Shown here: positions 26,503 through 34,761 of the stretch, in pieces | Layout: each line of letters opens with the position of its first letter | How positions within the stretch are numbered: position 1 is the first letter of the stretch | Source: Alphaproteobacteria bacterium | GTDB lineage: Bacteria > Pseudomonadota > Alphaproteobacteria > Rhodospirillales > Magnetovibrionaceae | Assembly (NCBI GenBank): GCA_015231605.1 | Contig: JADGBG010000001.1 | Span: 35,657 to 99,656, forward strand | DNA length: 64,000 nucleotides | Direction of reading: 5' to 3' | The notes under the pieces: generated by a model | The model's database searches: none | Told to the model about the DNA's origin: nothing | What the model saw: only the letters and a program-made list of their open reading frames with translations | Position numbers and translations under genes: made by a program

Positions 26503-27624
26503 GTGCCGTTCAAAGATAAACTCTCCCCCATCGAGGACATCATCGAAGACGCCCGCAACGGGCGCATGTTCATCCTCGTGGACGACGAAGACCGGGAAAA
26601 CGAAGGCGATCTGGTGATCCCGGCGCAGATGGCGACGCCCGAGGCGATCAACTTCATGGCCATGCACGGGCGCGGCCTGATCTGTTTGACGTTGACCCGC
26701 CAGCGCGTCGAGGACCTGGAACTGCCGCACCAGACGCAAAAGAACGTGTCGCGCCATTCCACCGCCTTCACCATGTCGATCGAGGCGCGCGAAGGCGTGA
26801 CCACCGGCATTTCGGCGTCGGACCGCGCGCGGACCATCTCGGTCGCCATCGATCCGACCAAGGGCAAGGCCGACATCGCCACGCCCGGCCACGTGTTTCC
26901 GCTGGAAGCCCGGGACGGCGGCGTCCTGGTGCGCGCGGGCCACACCGAGGCGGCGGTGGACATCTCCCGCCTGGCCGGCCTCAATCCGTCCGGCGTGATC
27001 TGCGAGATCATGAACGAGGACGGCACCATGGCGCGCCTGCCGGACCTGATCCCATACGCGGAAAAACATAATCTCAAGATCGCCACCATCGCCGACCTGA
27101 TCGCGTATCGCCTGCGCAAGGACAACGTGATCGAGCGGGTCCACAGCCAGCCTTTCGATAGCGTGCATGGTGGGGCGTTCGACATGATCATCTACCGCAG
27201 CGCCCTGGACGGCACCGAGCACGTCGCCCTGACGCGGGGCGACCTGACCACCGGCGGTCCGGCCCTGGTGCGCATGCACGCCATGGACATCCTGACCGAC
27301 GCGCTGGGCGACGCCACTGGCGGCAAGGCCGGAACGCTGCAACGCTCCATCAAGGCCGTGGCCGACGAGGGGCGCGGCGCGGTGGTTCTGATCCGCCACC
27401 CCCGCCCGGACGCCATGACGATCCATGTCAAGGGCGTGTCCGAACAGGAAGCCCAGGATCGCGGCGGCATCGCGGCGGAACTGCGCAATTACGGCGTCGG
27501 CGCGCAGATCCTGCTGGATCTGGGCATCCGCGAAATGATTTTGTTGTCCAATACCCCCCACACCATCATCGGGCTGGAAGGGTTCGGCCTCACCGTCGCG
27601 GGCCAGCGGCCCATTCCCGAATAG
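26503..27624 (+). CDS. ribB: DHBP synthase fused to a degenerate GTP cyclohydrolase II-like domain (RibBX type)
   Basis: In this 373-residue protein, the N-terminal part (about residues 5-205) is a 3,4-dihydroxy-2-butanone 4-phosphate synthase with [16 protein letters not shown] and HGRGLICL. The C-terminal part (about 206-373) is related to GTP cyclohydrolase II ([27 protein letters not shown]) but lacks the zinc-binding cysteines. Where the family has E-C-x-T-G-D and a C-x-C pair, this reads [13 protein letters not shown] and has no cysteine. It fits the RibBX variant known from Proteobacteria, in which cyclohydrolase activity must come from a separate RibA. GTG start with AAGGAA upstream. 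Confidence 0.9.
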   Translation: MPFKDKLSPIEDIIEDARNGRMFILVDDEDRENEGDLVIPAQMATPEAINFMAMHGRGLICLTLTRQRVEDLELPHQTQKNVSRHSTAFTMSIEAREGVTTGISASDRARTISVAIDPTKGKADIATPGHVFPLEARDGGVLVRAGHTEAAVDISRLAGLNPSGVICEIMNEDGTMARLPDLIPYAEKHNLKIATIADLIAYRLRKDNVIERVHSQPFDSVHGGAFDMIIYRSALDGTEHVALTRGDLTTGGPALVRMHAMDILTDALGDATGGKAGTLQRSIKAVADEGRGAVVLIRHPRPDAMTIHVKGVSEQEAQDRGGIAAELRNYGVGAQILLDLGIREMILLSNTPHTIIGLEGFGLTVAGQRPIPE

Positions 27625-27634
27625 GAGCATCATC

Positions 27635-28096
27635 ATGGCGCACAAGGTTCTCATCATCGAAGCCCCGTTCTACCAGCACATCACCGACGAGTTGGTGAAG
27701 GGCGCGACCGCCAAGCTGGACGCCGATGGCGTGGACTACGACCGCGTTTCGGTGCCGGGCGCGTTCGAAATTCCGGGCGTGATCGCGCTTTCCGAGGAAG
27801 CGATGGAGGAACATCCCGTCGCCGCCACCCGCTATGACGGCTACGTCGCGCTGGGCTGCGTGATTCGCGGCGAAACGACGCATTACGACTACGTCGCCGG
27901 GGAAAGCTGCCGCGCCTTGATGGAGCTGACCCTGGACGGCGTCGCCATCGGCAACGGCATCCTGACGGTCGAGAACGAGGCCCAGGCCCTGGTGCGCGCG
28001 GGCGTCGACAAGAAGAACAAGGGCGCGGACGCCGCCGAGGCCTGCGTGCGCATGATCGAAGTGCGCAAGTCCCTGATGCACGGGAACCTCGCATGA
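27635..28096 (+). CDS. ribH: 6,7-dimethyl-8-ribityllumazine synthase
   Basis: This 153-residue lumazine synthase condenses the RibD and RibB products. Motifs: [48 protein letters not shown] (with the catalytic His) and [17 protein letters not shown]. The gene ends in a 4-base ATGA overlap with nusB, the usual ribH-nusB arrangement. Confidence 0.95.
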   Translation: MAHKVLIIEAPFYQHITDELVKGATAKLDADGVDYDRVSVPGAFEIPGVIALSEEAMEEHPVAATRYDGYVALGCVIRGETTHYDYVAGESCRALMELTLDGVAIGNGILTVENEAQALVRAGVDKKNKGADAAEACVRMIEVRKSLMHGNLA

Positions 28097-28596
28097 GCCA
28101 AGCCGCGGCGCACCGGTTCGACGTCAAGAAACGCCGCGCCGCGCGCATGGCCGCGGCGCAGACGCTTTACGAGCTCGACATGGTCGGAGGCGACGTCGAT
28201 CCGGTCTTGCGCACGTACCTGGACAAGCGTTGGTCCGTCATCGCATTGGAAGACGAGGACGGCGACGAAGTGGGCGAGGCGGAGCTTCTGGAGCCCGACC
28301 AGACCTTTCTCATCGACGTCGTGCGCGGCGTCACTGCGCGCAAACCCGAAATCGATGATATGCTCGATAAGGCTCTGGGCGAGAAATGGGACCTGGGACG
28401 CCTCGAGGTGTTGATGCGTTCCATCCTTCGCGCCGGAGCCTATGAGTTGTTGGCGCGATCCGACGTTCCGGCGAAGGTCGTGATCAACGAATACATGGAT
28501 GTCGCCAACGCCTTCTTCACCGAGGGCGAACCGAAAATGGTCAACGGCGTGTTGGATCGCCTGGCGCACATCCTTCGCGATGGCGCGATGGATTAG
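28093..28596 (+). CDS. nusB: Transcription antitermination factor NusB
   Basis: This 167-residue all-helical RNA-binding protein acts in rRNA antitermination with NusE and boxA. Signatures: [19 protein letters not shown] near the N-terminus, [18 protein letters not shown] and [31 protein letters not shown] at the C-terminus. The start overlaps the ribH stop (ATGA). It is slightly longer than E. coli NusB because of an acidic insertion ([17 protein letters not shown]). Confidence 0.95.
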   Translation: MSQAAAHRFDVKKRRAARMAAAQTLYELDMVGGDVDPVLRTYLDKRWSVIALEDEDGDEVGEAELLEPDQTFLIDVVRGVTARKPEIDDMLDKALGEKWDLGRLEVLMRSILRAGAYELLARSDVPAKVVINEYMDVANAFFTEGEPKMVNGVLDRLAHILRDGAMD

Positions 28597-28625
28597 GATT
28601 TCCGCGCCCCCAAAGGAACCGAGCC

Positions 28626-29636
28626 ATGTCCAATCCCCTTACCGGTTCCGAGTTCGACATCATCGAACGCTATTTCAAGCCCTTGACCGGCGGGCATGCG
28701 GAAGCCCTGAACTTGGCCGACGACGCCGCCGTCATCGCGCCGCAAAAGGGGAGAGACACCGTCGTCACCACGGATGCCGTGGTATCCGGTGTGCATTTTC
28801 TCGACAGTCTCAGCCCAGGCGACATCGCACACAAGGTCGTCGGCGTGAACCTGTCGGACCTGGCCGCCATGGGCGCCAGGCCGTTCGGCGTCTTTCTGGC
28901 GGCGCAGTTCGCCAAGGACATTTCCGAAGACTGGATCGCGTCCTTCACCCAAGGAATCGGCGAGGCTCTCGCCCCGTCCGGGGCGCGGCTGTTGGGCGGC
29001 GACACGGTCACCACGCCCGGTCCCATGGCGTTCACCATCACGGCGCTCGGCACGGTGCGCGAGGGGGGCGCCATTTTGCGTTCGGGGGCCGAAGCCGGCG
29101 ACATCGTCTTCGTCAGCGGCACCATCGGCGACGCCGCGCTGGGGCTGGCGGTTCTGGGCGGGCGTTTGACGGAATTGGCGGAGGACGACAATTTTTTCCT
29201 GGCCCGGCGCTATGCGCGCCCACAGCCCCGCGTGCGGCTCGGCATGGCGCTCTGCGAAGGGCGGACCGCGACGGCGGGAATCGATGTTTCAGACGGCCTG
29301 GCCGCCGATCTGCGCCATATCTGCGAGACGTCTGGCGTCAGCATGGAAATCGACGCGTCCAGCGTTCCGTTGTCCGAGGCCGCGCGGGCCGCGCTGAAAC
29401 ATCAGCCGGATCTCCTGGAAACGGTGTTGAGCGGCGGCGACGATTACGAGTTGGCCTTCACGGCGCCGCCGGGACGGCGCAAGGAGGTTCTGGAACTGGC
29501 GCAAGAGGCCGGCACGCCGGTCACGGAAATCGGCCGCATCGTGGCGCAACAGACGGGCAAGGGGCCGGAAGTCCGGGTCTTCGCCGAAAACGGCATGATT
29601 TTGGATTTGGGTGCGGGGGGGTACCGGCACTTTTAA
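28626..29636 (+). CDS. thiL: Thiamine-monophosphate kinase
   Basis: This 336-residue kinase makes thiamine diphosphate from thiamine monophosphate. Its PurM-like fold shows LADDAAVIAP, VVTTDAVVSGVHFL, VGVNLSDLAAMGARP, LLGGDTV and the C-terminal SGGDDYELAFTAP. Encoded 29 bp after nusB, as in many Proteobacteria. No TPP riboswitch is visible ahead of it. Confidence 0.95.
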   Translation: MSNPLTGSEFDIIERYFKPLTGGHAEALNLADDAAVIAPQKGRDTVVTTDAVVSGVHFLDSLSPGDIAHKVVGVNLSDLAAMGARPFGVFLAAQFAKDISEDWIASFTQGIGEALAPSGARLLGGDTVTTPGPMAFTITALGTVREGGAILRSGAEAGDIVFVSGTIGDAALGLAVLGGRLTELAEDDNFFLARRYARPQPRVRLGMALCEGRTATAGIDVSDGLAADLRHICETSGVSMEIDASSVPLSEAARAALKHQPDLLETVLSGGDDYELAFTAPPGRRKEVLELAQEAGTPVTEIGRIVAQQTGKGPEVRVFAENGMILDLGAGGYRHF

Positions 29637-29721
29637 GGGCTTCACCGTTGCAGCCGACGCGCGATGGCGATAGGTTCGGTAAGCGCTTTTCCTCGAAAGA
29701 ACCGGATTTCGGACACGGGAC

Positions 29722-30192
29722 ATGAAAAAACTCGTCATCGCCTTCGCCATTTTGATCTTTCTCGCCGGCGGCACGGTCAGCATCCTCAAATACATGGAGC
29801 TGGGGCCGTTCGAACTGAGCGAGGAAGAAAAGGCCGCCAAGGAGAGCGAGCAAAAGGCGTCCATGTTCGCGCCCAAACCGCGCTACATCGAGATGGATCC
29901 CATCCAGGTTCCGGTGTTTCAGGACAACGACGTCGCGGGCACCATCATGATCAACTACAAGCTTGAGGTCAAAACCATCGACAACGAAAAGCTCGTGGCG
30001 AAGAACCAGCGCCGGTTGTCCGACGCCCTGATCAAGGATTTTTCGTATTACATTCCGCGCACGCTGCGCAACAACAAGACCCTCGACGTCACGCTGATCA
30101 AGCACCGCATCCAGATGACAGCCAACAAGATGTTGGGAGAGGACGTCGTCACCGATGCCTTGATTCAGGCCATGACCAGCACCTCCGACTGA
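29722..30192 (+). CDS. Signal-anchored protein of unknown function, FliL-like topology
   Basis: This 156-residue protein starts with one hydrophobic helix (about residues 4-24, after MKK) and has no cleavage motif, so it is probably anchored in the inner membrane with a periplasmic domain. A Glu/Lys-rich linker (residues 32-46) leads to a strand-rich region, YIEMDPIQVPVFQDNDVAGTIMINYKLEV, and a helical C-terminus. The order (anchor, linker, M-D-P-I-x-V-P-V strand, helices) recalls FliL-type proteins, but I do not recognise the family with certainty. It follows thiL by 85 bp and precedes a hairpin at 30211. Confidence 0.65.
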   Translation: MKKLVIAFAILIFLAGGTVSILKYMELGPFELSEEEKAAKESEQKASMFAPKPRYIEMDPIQVPVFQDNDVAGTIMINYKLEVKTIDNEKLVAKNQRRLSDALIKDFSYYIPRTLRNNKTLDVTLIKHRIQMTANKMLGEDVVTDALIQAMTSTSD

Positions 30193-30210
30193 GGCTCCCA
30201 TCCATCTCGT

Positions 30211-30231
30211 CTTGATAAACATCAAGTTTTT
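30211..30231 (+). promoter_or_regulatory. Perfect FNR-type box, also terminator-like
   Basis: TTGATAAACATCAA (30212-30225) matches the FNR/Anr/FixK consensus TTGAT-N4-ATCAA at all ten fixed bases. As RNA, CTTGAT-AAAC-ATCAAG would form a 6-bp hairpin followed by TTTTT, so it could instead end transcription of the upstream gene 19 bp away. It lies 224 bp before the hppA start. No good -10 sits at the class II distance. Confidence 0.5.
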
Positions 30232-30364
30232 CAAACGGTAACGGTGATTTCACACTTTAGACGCCGTTTTGGAATGATTATGGGCGGATTTAACATGGAA
30301 AAGGCGATTTCATTGCATTTTTCCGCTGGCTTTTGTTGCTTTGGACATTGATATCTGGCAACCT

Positions 30365-30407
30365 GCTTTAGCTTTTTGGACATATAAGCAAGTGCTAAAG
30401 TATGTCC
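30365..30407 (+). promoter_or_regulatory. Two interleaved perfect dyads upstream of hppA
   Basis: CTTTAGC (30366-30372) pairs with GCTAAAG (30394-30400), and GGACATA (30378-30384) pairs with TATGTCC (30401-30407). The arms alternate, so the two hairpins exclude each other or act as DNA operators. A -10-like TATAAG (30383-30388) lies inside the second dyad, placing a start site near 30395. The string TTGGACAT also occurs at 30341-30348 and 30376-30383. This region ends 41 bp before the hppA start codon. Confidence 0.45.
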
Positions 30408-30448
30408 GTGCACATGGGGTATGAATTACCCAAGGGGAGAAGGATTTC

Positions 30449-32554
30449 ATGGCAAGCACCTATTATCTCGTGATCGCCTGCGGTTTCGCGGCGATTCTTT
30501 ATGGCGTATACGCCGTTCGTTCGGTGATGGCGCAACCCGCCGGCAATGAGCGGATGCAGCAAATCGCCGCCGCCATCCAGGAAGGCGCGGGCGCGTATCT
30601 CAACCGCCAGTACCGCACCATCGGCATGGTCGGCATCGTCGTCGGCGTCGTCTTGGCCGTCACGCTCGGCAAGTGGGCTGCCATCGGCTTCGCCATCGGC
30701 GCGATCCTGTCGGGCCTCGCCGGTTACGTTGGCATGAACGTATCCGTCCGCGCCAACGTGCGCACGGCCGAAGCCGCCGCCAAGCATGGCCTGGACGGTG
30801 GCCTTGACGTCGCGTTCAAATCCGGCGCGGTGACGGGCCTTCTGGTGGTCGGTCTCGCCCTGCTGGGCGTCACGGGGTACTACATGGCCCTTCGCGGCAT
30901 CTATGACGCCAACGATCCCGCGCAAATGCGCCACATCCTCGAGGCCCTGGTGGCCCTTGGCTTCGGCGCGTCGCTGATCTCCATCTTCGCCCGTTTGGGC
31001 GGCGGCATCTTCACCAAGGGCGCCGACGTGGGCGCCGACCTGGTGGGCAAGATCGAAGCCGGCATCCCCGAAGACGATCCCCGCAACGCCGGCGTGATCG
31101 CCGACAACGTGGGCGACAACGTGGGCGACTGCGCGGGCATGGCCGCCGACCTGTTTGAAACCTACGCCGTGACGGTGGTCGGCACGATGCTTCTGGGCGC
31201 CATCTTCTTCACCCAGGCTTCGCAGGAATTGATGATGCTGTTCCCGCTGGTCGTGGGCGGCGTTTGCATCCTGGCCTCGGTCGCCGCGACGTTCTTCGTC
31301 AAGCTGGGATCCAGCCAGTCGGTGATGGGCGCCCTGTACAAGGGCTTCATCGCCTCGGCCGTGATCTCGGCGGTGCTGATCGCCGCCATCATCCAGACCA
31401 TGATGGGCGGCTTCGACGTGGCCACCACCATGTCCACGGGCAAGACCATCACCAACATGGACCTGTACGCTTCGGCTCTCGCGGGTCTGGTGGTCACGGG
31501 GTTGATCGTGTGGATCACCGAATACTACACCGGCACAGACCACCGTCCGGTGCGTTCCGTGGCGCAATCCTCCACCACCGGCCACGGCACCAACGTGATC
31601 CAGGGCCTCGCGGTTTCCATGGAATCCACGGCTCTGCCGGTTTTGGTGATTTGCGCGGGCATTATCTTCAGCTATCTGACCGCGGGTCTCTACGGCATCT
31701 CGGTTGCGGCGACGACCATGTTGGCTCTGGCCGGCATGGTGGTGGCTCTGGACGCCTTCGGCCCGGTCACGGACAACGCCGGCGGCATCGCCGAAATGGC
31801 CGACCTGCCCGCCGACGTGCGCAACACCACCGACACCTTGGACGCGGTCGGCAACACCACCAAGGCCGTGACCAAGGGCTACGCCATCGGCTCCGCCGGT
31901 CTGGCGTCGCTGGTGCTGTTCGCGGCGTACACCGAGGATCTCAAGCACTACTTCCCGCATCTGGCGGATCAGGTGGATTTCGGCTTGCAGAATCCGTACG
32001 TGGTGATCGGCCTGTTCATCGGCGGTCTGCTGCCGTATCTGTTCGGCTCCATGGGCATGATGGCCGTGGGCCGCGCGGCGGGCGACGTGGTCGTCGAAGT
32101 GCGCCGTCAGTTCCGCGAAATGCCGGGCATCATGGAAGGCACGCAGAAGCCTGACTACGCCCGTTGCGTGGACATGCTGACCAAGGCGGCCATCCGCGAG
32201 ATGATCGTTCCGTCCATGCTGCCGGTGTTCGCGCCGGTGGTGATGTACTTCGTCATCCTGGGCGTGGCCGATCAGGCCGCCGCCCTGTCGGCGCTGGGCG
32301 CGATGCTGTTGGGTACCATCGTGACCGGCATCTTCGTGGCGATTTCCATGACGTCGGGTGGCGGCGCATGGGACAACGCCAAGAAGTACATCGAAGACGG
32401 CAACTACGGCGGCAAGGGCTCCGATGCCCATAAGGCGGCCGTCACGGGCGACACCGTCGGCGATCCGTACAAGGACACCGCCGGCCCGGCCGTCAACCCG
32501 ATGATCAAGATCATCAACATCGTGGCGATCCTGCTGCTGGCCATGCTGGCCTAA
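30449..32554 (+). CDS. hppA: Membrane-bound proton-pumping pyrophosphatase, K+-independent type
   Basis: This 701-residue, about 16-helix integral membrane pyrophosphatase couples PPi hydrolysis to proton export. Catalytic motifs are visible: [17 protein letters not shown], the [19 protein letters not shown] acidic loop, [15 protein letters not shown] and [21 protein letters not shown] C-terminal region (here [17 protein letters not shown]). The residue known to separate the classes is Lys in [10 protein letters not shown], the K+-independent signature. The ribosome-binding site GGGGAGAAGGA is strong. It is monocistronic: a long leader with dyads upstream and a strong terminator downstream. 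Confidence 0.96.
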   Translation: MASTYYLVIACGFAAILYGVYAVRSVMAQPAGNERMQQIAAAIQEGAGAYLNRQYRTIGMVGIVVGVVLAVTLGKWAAIGFAIGAILSGLAGYVGMNVSVRANVRTAEAAAKHGLDGGLDVAFKSGAVTGLLVVGLALLGVTGYYMALRGIYDANDPAQMRHILEALVALGFGASLISIFARLGGGIFTKGADVGADLVGKIEAGIPEDDPRNAGVIADNVGDNVGDCAGMAADLFETYAVTVVGTMLLGAIFFTQASQELMMLFPLVVGGVCILASVAATFFVKLGSSQSVMGALYKGFIASAVISAVLIAAIIQTMMGGFDVATTMSTGKTITNMDLYASALAGLVVTGLIVWITEYYTGTDHRPVRSVAQSSTTGHGTNVIQGLAVSMESTALPVLVICAGIIFSYLTAGLYGISVAATTMLALAGMVVALDAFGPVTDNAGGIAEMADLPADVRNTTDTLDAVGNTTKAVTKGYAIGSAGLASLVLFAAYTEDLKHYFPHLADQVDFGLQNPYVVIGLFIGGLLPYLFGSMGMMAVGRAAGDVVVEVRRQFREMPGIMEGTQKPDYARCVDMLTKAAIREMIVPSMLPVFAPVVMYFVILGVADQAAALSALGAMLLGTIVTGIFVAISMTSGGGAWDNAKKYIEDGNYGGKGSDAHKAAVTGDTVGDPYKDTAGPAVNPMIKIINIVAILLLAMLA

Positions 32555-32575
32555 GCGATCGCGAGAAAGCGAACG

Positions 32576-32609
32576 AAAAACCCCGGCGGAGCGATCCGCC
32601 GGGGTTTTT
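32576..32609. terminator. Bidirectional rho-independent terminator after hppA
   Basis: A 10-bp perfect GC-rich stem (32581-32590 with 32595-32604), GCGA loop, is flanked by AAAAA on the left and TTTTT on the right. It can terminate hppA (plus) and bamE (minus), which converge here. Confidence 0.9.
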
Positions 32610-32661
32610 CATGTCCGCGTCGGTTTGGCGCGGCAGGGGAGGGACGCCCCACGAAATCCGA

Positions 32662-33147
32662 TTATTTCTTGTTGAACCGCCCGATGTTGCTGAGCATCTG
32701 TTCGATCATGCCCAACGTGTTGCCGGCGGTGGGGGTTTTGCGGTCCACGGGTTCGACGGGTTCCGACGCCCCTTGGTCCAACAGGGCCACATCCTCGACC
32801 ACGCCGTGTTCGTTGAAGCGGATTTGGACGATCTGGCGCTTGGTCAATTCCGGTGCGAGGAACGCCGTGGTTTCGGTGTTTTCCGAAATGTAATACCAGT
32901 TTTCCGTTCCCAGACGGGTGACGTTGGACGGCGAGCCGAGTTTCGCCAAGACCTGATCGCGGGTGACCTTGCCTGGTTCGATCTGGTTCACAAGGTCCAA
33001 GTCCACGTTGTTGCCGCGGTTGTCGACGCGCGGCGCGCAGCCGCCCGCGATGACCAGGGCCGTCAAGGCCACGGCGGCGGCGGGACGCCACGCAGCAAGG
33101 CGGGATGGGACGGAAGTCGAAACTGGGGCTTTTTTCTTGTTCGGCAT
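32662..33147 (-). CDS. bamE: Outer membrane protein assembly factor BamE
   Basis: This 161-residue lipoprotein (SmpA/OmlA family) of the BAM beta-barrel assembly complex has a signal peptide with lipobox IAGGC (C37), then the BamE core: VNQIEPGKVTRDQVLAKLGSPSNVT, WYYISENTETTAFLAPE and RQIVQIRFNEHGVVEDV. The C-terminal tail is Asn/Gly-rich. Divergent from the bc1 assembly chaperone gene and convergent with hppA through a shared terminator. Confidence 0.93.
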   Translation of the reverse strand: MPNKKKAPVSTSVPSRLAAWRPAAAVALTALVIAGGCAPRVDNRGNNVDLDLVNQIEPGKVTRDQVLAKLGSPSNVTRLGTENWYYISENTETTAFLAPELTKRQIVQIRFNEHGVVEDVALLDQGASEPVEPVDRKTPTAGNTLGMIEQMLSNIGRFNKK

Positions 33148-33276
33148 TGCCCTACATTCGCCCGGCGAGACACCGGAGCCTAGAATTGAAAGAGCCCCAA
33201 AAATCGCATTTGCAGGTGCGCTTTGTCAATCATGGCGCGGAGCCCCCCACACAGCATTGGAGAATCCCTGTTTTCC

Positions 33277-33867
33277 ATGAAGGCGTTTTTGAAAAAACTC
33301 GGTTTCGTCAGCCCCGATCCGGCGGCCATGGCGCTCTATGCCACGGCGGTCCTCGCGGCGCGCGAGGAGACCTACTATACCGCATGCGGCGTCCCGGACA
33401 CCCTGGACGGCCGCTTTGACATGGTGTCGCTTTGCGTATCCCTGGTGAACGCGCGAATCTCGCGCATGGCCTCCGAGCACCCGGAGCGGGCCCGCGACCT
33501 GATCCAGGAACTGTTCGACGTCATGTTCGCCGACATGGACATCAATCTGCGCGAGATGGGTGTTTCGGACGAGGGCATGAAATACCGGATCAAACCCATG
33601 GCGAGCGCCCATGCGGGGCGTGTGGTGGCCTATGGCGAAGCGGTGTCCGTTCAAGACGACACGGAGCGTCTGAAGCGCCTTGGCGAAGTGGTGAAGCGCA
33701 ACATCTTCCGCAATTGCGAGGACAAGTCGGGCGCCGATTCCGTCGCCCGCCGGGCATTCGCCTTGTCACGGCAACTGGACGAAGCCTCGGACGACGACAT
33801 TTGGAGCGGACGGTTCGAATTCAAGGCGGTCGCGCATGCGCCCGCCACGGGGGGAGGGGATTCATGA
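33277..33867 (+). CDS. Ubiquinol-cytochrome c reductase assembly chaperone (CBP3-like)
   Basis: This 196-residue protein resembles the ubiquinol-cytochrome c chaperone family: ALYATAVLAAREETYYTACGVPDTLDGRFDM, DLIQELFDVMFADMDINLREMGVSD and GRVVAYGEAV are conserved blocks of the bacterial CBP3 relatives linked to cytochrome bc1 assembly. It has no signal peptide, so it acts at the cytoplasmic face. Start 33277 (GGAGAA upstream) is preferred over in-frame 33223. It overlaps yceD by 4 bases (ATGA), a common alphaproteobacterial order following bamE. Confidence 0.87.
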   Translation: MKAFLKKLGFVSPDPAAMALYATAVLAAREETYYTACGVPDTLDGRFDMVSLCVSLVNARISRMASEHPERARDLIQELFDVMFADMDINLREMGVSDEGMKYRIKPMASAHAGRVVAYGEAVSVQDDTERLKRLGEVVKRNIFRNCEDKSGADSVARRAFALSRQLDEASDDDIWSGRFEFKAVAHAPATGGGDS

Positions 33868-34442
33868 AAGAGAGCGTTTCGCCTCGGCGCAACGAACTGT
33901 CCCGTCCGGTGGCCGTTTCGTCGCTGGCTCATCAGGCCATGGATATGGACATTGTGGCCAGCGACCGGGAGCGCGCCGCGCTGGCCGAACGTCTCAAGAT
34001 CGACCGCCTGGACGCCTTGAACGCGCACGCGCTGCTCACGCTGCTGCCTTCGGGGGACGTCCGCCTGGACGTCCGTTTCCAGGCGCGCGTGACGCAGACC
34101 TGCTCGATCACCCTCGATCCGGTCCACGGCGAGGTATCCCGCGCATTCACGACCACCTACAGCGCCCATGCCGACGAGGACTGGGGGCATGGGGAAGAGG
34201 AATTCACGGATCTCGACGACGATATCGAGCCGCCGGAACCGATCATCGGCGGCACCATCGACGTTGGCGAGGCGGTCGTGGAGCAATTAGCCCTTGAAAT
34301 CGACCCCTTTCCCCGCGTAAAAGGCGCTCACTTCGATGGATTCTCGACGGACCCGAAGGGGCCGGAACCGGAACCGGAAGAGAAAAGAAATCCTTTTGCG
34401 GTCCTGTCGAAGCTCAAATTGCCGCCGGAAAGTGCCGAATAA
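33864..34442 (+). CDS. yceD: DUF177/YceD family protein
   Basis: This 192-residue protein of the YceD (DUF177) family has the core QARVTQTCSITLDPVHGEVSRAF, an acidic stretch (EEEFTDLDDDIEPPEPIIGG) and IDVGEAVVEQLALEIDPFPR. In bacteria the gene is linked to rpmF, as here (95 bp upstream of rpmF), and the E. coli homologue affects 23S rRNA accumulation. Its start overlaps the chaperone stop; GGGGAGGGGA is a strong ribosome-binding site. Confidence 0.9.
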   Translation: MKESVSPRRNELSRPVAVSSLAHQAMDMDIVASDRERAALAERLKIDRLDALNAHALLTLLPSGDVRLDVRFQARVTQTCSITLDPVHGEVSRAFTTTYSAHADEDWGHGEEEFTDLDDDIEPPEPIIGGTIDVGEAVVEQLALEIDPFPRVKGAHFDGFSTDPKGPEPEPEEKRNPFAVLSKLKLPPESAE

Positions 34443-34455
34443 GGGGGTGAACCTC

Positions 34456-34511
34456 TTGCCCCGGCGTCTTTTTTTGTATAAGTAAGCACCCCCGGCCCAC
34501 TGTTGTGGGCC
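34456..34511 (+). promoter_or_regulatory. Candidate rpmF promoter and leader hairpin
   Basis: TTGCCC (34456-34461) and TATAAG (34477-34482), 15 bp apart, form a plausible sigma-70 promoter after an eight-T run. Starting near the expected transcript start, GGCCCAC (34494-34500) pairs with GTGGGCC (34505-34511) over a TGTT loop. The hairpin lies 26 bp before the rpmF ATG and has no U tract, so it looks like a leader structure, not a terminator. Confidence 0.45.
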
Positions 34512-34537
34512 CGATGAACCAGTTTAAGGAACGACAG

Positions 34538-34723
34538 ATGGCTGTCCCTAAGCATAAAGTTTCGAGCTCCAAGCGCAACATGCGTCGTTCGCACGACGCC
34601 CTGAAGAGCAACGCGTACGAGGAATGCCCGTCCTGTGGCGAACTGAAGCGCCCGCACCATGTTTGCGCTTCTTGCGGCCAGTACAACAACCGCGAAGTCG
34701 TCACCGCCGAAGACGCCGCTTAA
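34538..34723 (+). CDS. rpmF: 50S ribosomal protein L32
   Basis: This 61-residue ribosomal protein L32 starts [22 protein letters not shown] and contains a four-cysteine zinc ribbon ([20 protein letters not shown]). The ATG at 34538 follows AAGGA with proper spacing. Order yceD-rpmF-plsX-fabH is conserved across Proteobacteria and links ribosome and membrane synthesis. Confidence 0.97.
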   Translation: MAVPKHKVSSSKRNMRRSHDALKSNAYEECPSCGELKRPHHVCASCGQYNNREVVTAEDAA

Positions 34724-34761
34724 TTCCGGCAACGGGTTGCGGTAACGAGGGGCTCTGAAAC

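Noticed and set aside
30395..32431. A 678-codon minus-strand open frame across hppA
   Set aside because: Low-complexity His/Gly/Arg-rich product antisense to a canonical membrane pyrophosphatase.
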